NCBI GenBank assembly: GCA_934746015.1
Contig: CAKVEW010000006.1
Location: 69,869-133,868, forward strand
Direction: 5' to 3'
DNA from: an uncultured Clostridium sp.
Lineage (GTDB): Bacteria; Bacillota; Clostridia; Clostridiales; Clostridiaceae
DNA length: 64,000 nucleotides
In this document: positions 63,905 through 64,000 of the stretch, in pieces
Numbering within the stretch: the stretch's first letter is position 1
Layout of the letters: every line of letters begins with the position of its first letter
Program-made: the position numbers and the translations under genes
The notes under the pieces: generated by a model
What the model saw: only the letters and a program-made list of their open reading frames with translations
Database searches by the model: none
Told to the model about the DNA's origin: nothing

Positions 63905-64000
63905 ATATCAGAGTAGACTCTGATTAAAGTGGACCCTATGTCAAGGACACAGTAAAAAAAGGTTATGAAGCTAGTAAAAGATGATTTCTATATTGAGTAG
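63905..64000 (+). mobile_element. Possible end of an insertion sequence (IS3-like)
   Basis: From ATCAGAGTAGACTCTGAT the sequence continues TTAAAGTGGACCC, then TATGTCAAGGACACAG. Runs like GTGGACCC and CAAGGACAC look like terminal repeats of IS3-family elements, and the next short frame could be the beginning of an element that leaves the window. This is pattern recognition only. Confidence 0.3.

Overview
The window is AT-rich (coding strands look to be under 30% GC) and carries endospore genes (an alpha/beta SASP, CotJA/B/C, a CotF-type coat protein), pyruvate:ferredoxin oxidoreductase, T-box leaders and a CheC/CheD/FliY-type chemotaxis system. Together these indicate a motile, spore-forming, anaerobic Clostridium (sensu stricto). 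The species cannot be fixed from the sequence. No rRNA, tRNA, CRISPR array or prophage was seen.

Layout. 1-12,700 (all minus strand): a flagellar/chemotaxis block. It is transcribed fapA-cheW-cheD-cheB-cheR-cheA-cheC-cheY-cheW-fliM-fliY, followed by a separate flgM-flgN-flgK-flgL unit with a well-matched sigma-28 promoter just upstream of flgM. 12,790-17,000: housekeeping genes (class IV aminotransferase, HAD phosphatase, aspartate-type aminotransferase, PHP phosphoesterase, DUF1292 protein with a metal-binding-like N-terminus). 17,186-19,912: a large surface protein. 20,122-24,241: PFOR and a flavodoxin. 24,401-33,226: murG, a SASP gene on the plus strand, and a parE-parC-DJ-1-recJ run. 33,448-40,710: glycosyltransferase, glutamate dehydrogenase, DUF2238 membrane protein, rhomboid protease, PepF. 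40,864-42,854: a zinc uptake cluster (ABC ATPase and permease, Fur-family regulator) with a perfect 7-1-7 palindrome in its promoter. 43,032-48,479: MntP-like efflux protein, PPi-type phosphofructokinase, ABC-F protein, dUTPase, an acidic unknown protein. 48,582-56,413: two GGDEF-EAL proteins around a polysaccharide deacetylase, a Trp T-box/trpP unit and a MATE transporter, plus two small genes. 56,539-63,095: micro-ORF, TtcA-like thiolase, BBE-type oxidase, the cotJ operon, DUF1801 protein, an archaeal-type AspRS under an unusual T-box leader, and a spore-coat pair. 63,234-64,000: gene debris, with the C-terminal ends of a KDG kinase and an IclR regulator meeting head to head, then a possible IS end.

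How it fits together: FlgM holds sigma-28 until the hook is complete, while CheC, CheD and FliY give the B. subtilis-type adaptation and CheY-P removal. Two c-di-GMP enzymes may bear on the motile-sessile switch. tRNA charging controls Trp uptake and AspRS through two T-boxes. The most unusual items are the AspRS leader, which has two complete antiterminator/terminator modules behind one stem I; dispersed hairpin repeats in intergenic regions; a CheB with no receiver domain; a possible AUU start codon; two unlisted micro-genes; and the kdgK/iclR junction. I did not find a clearly new multi-gene system.
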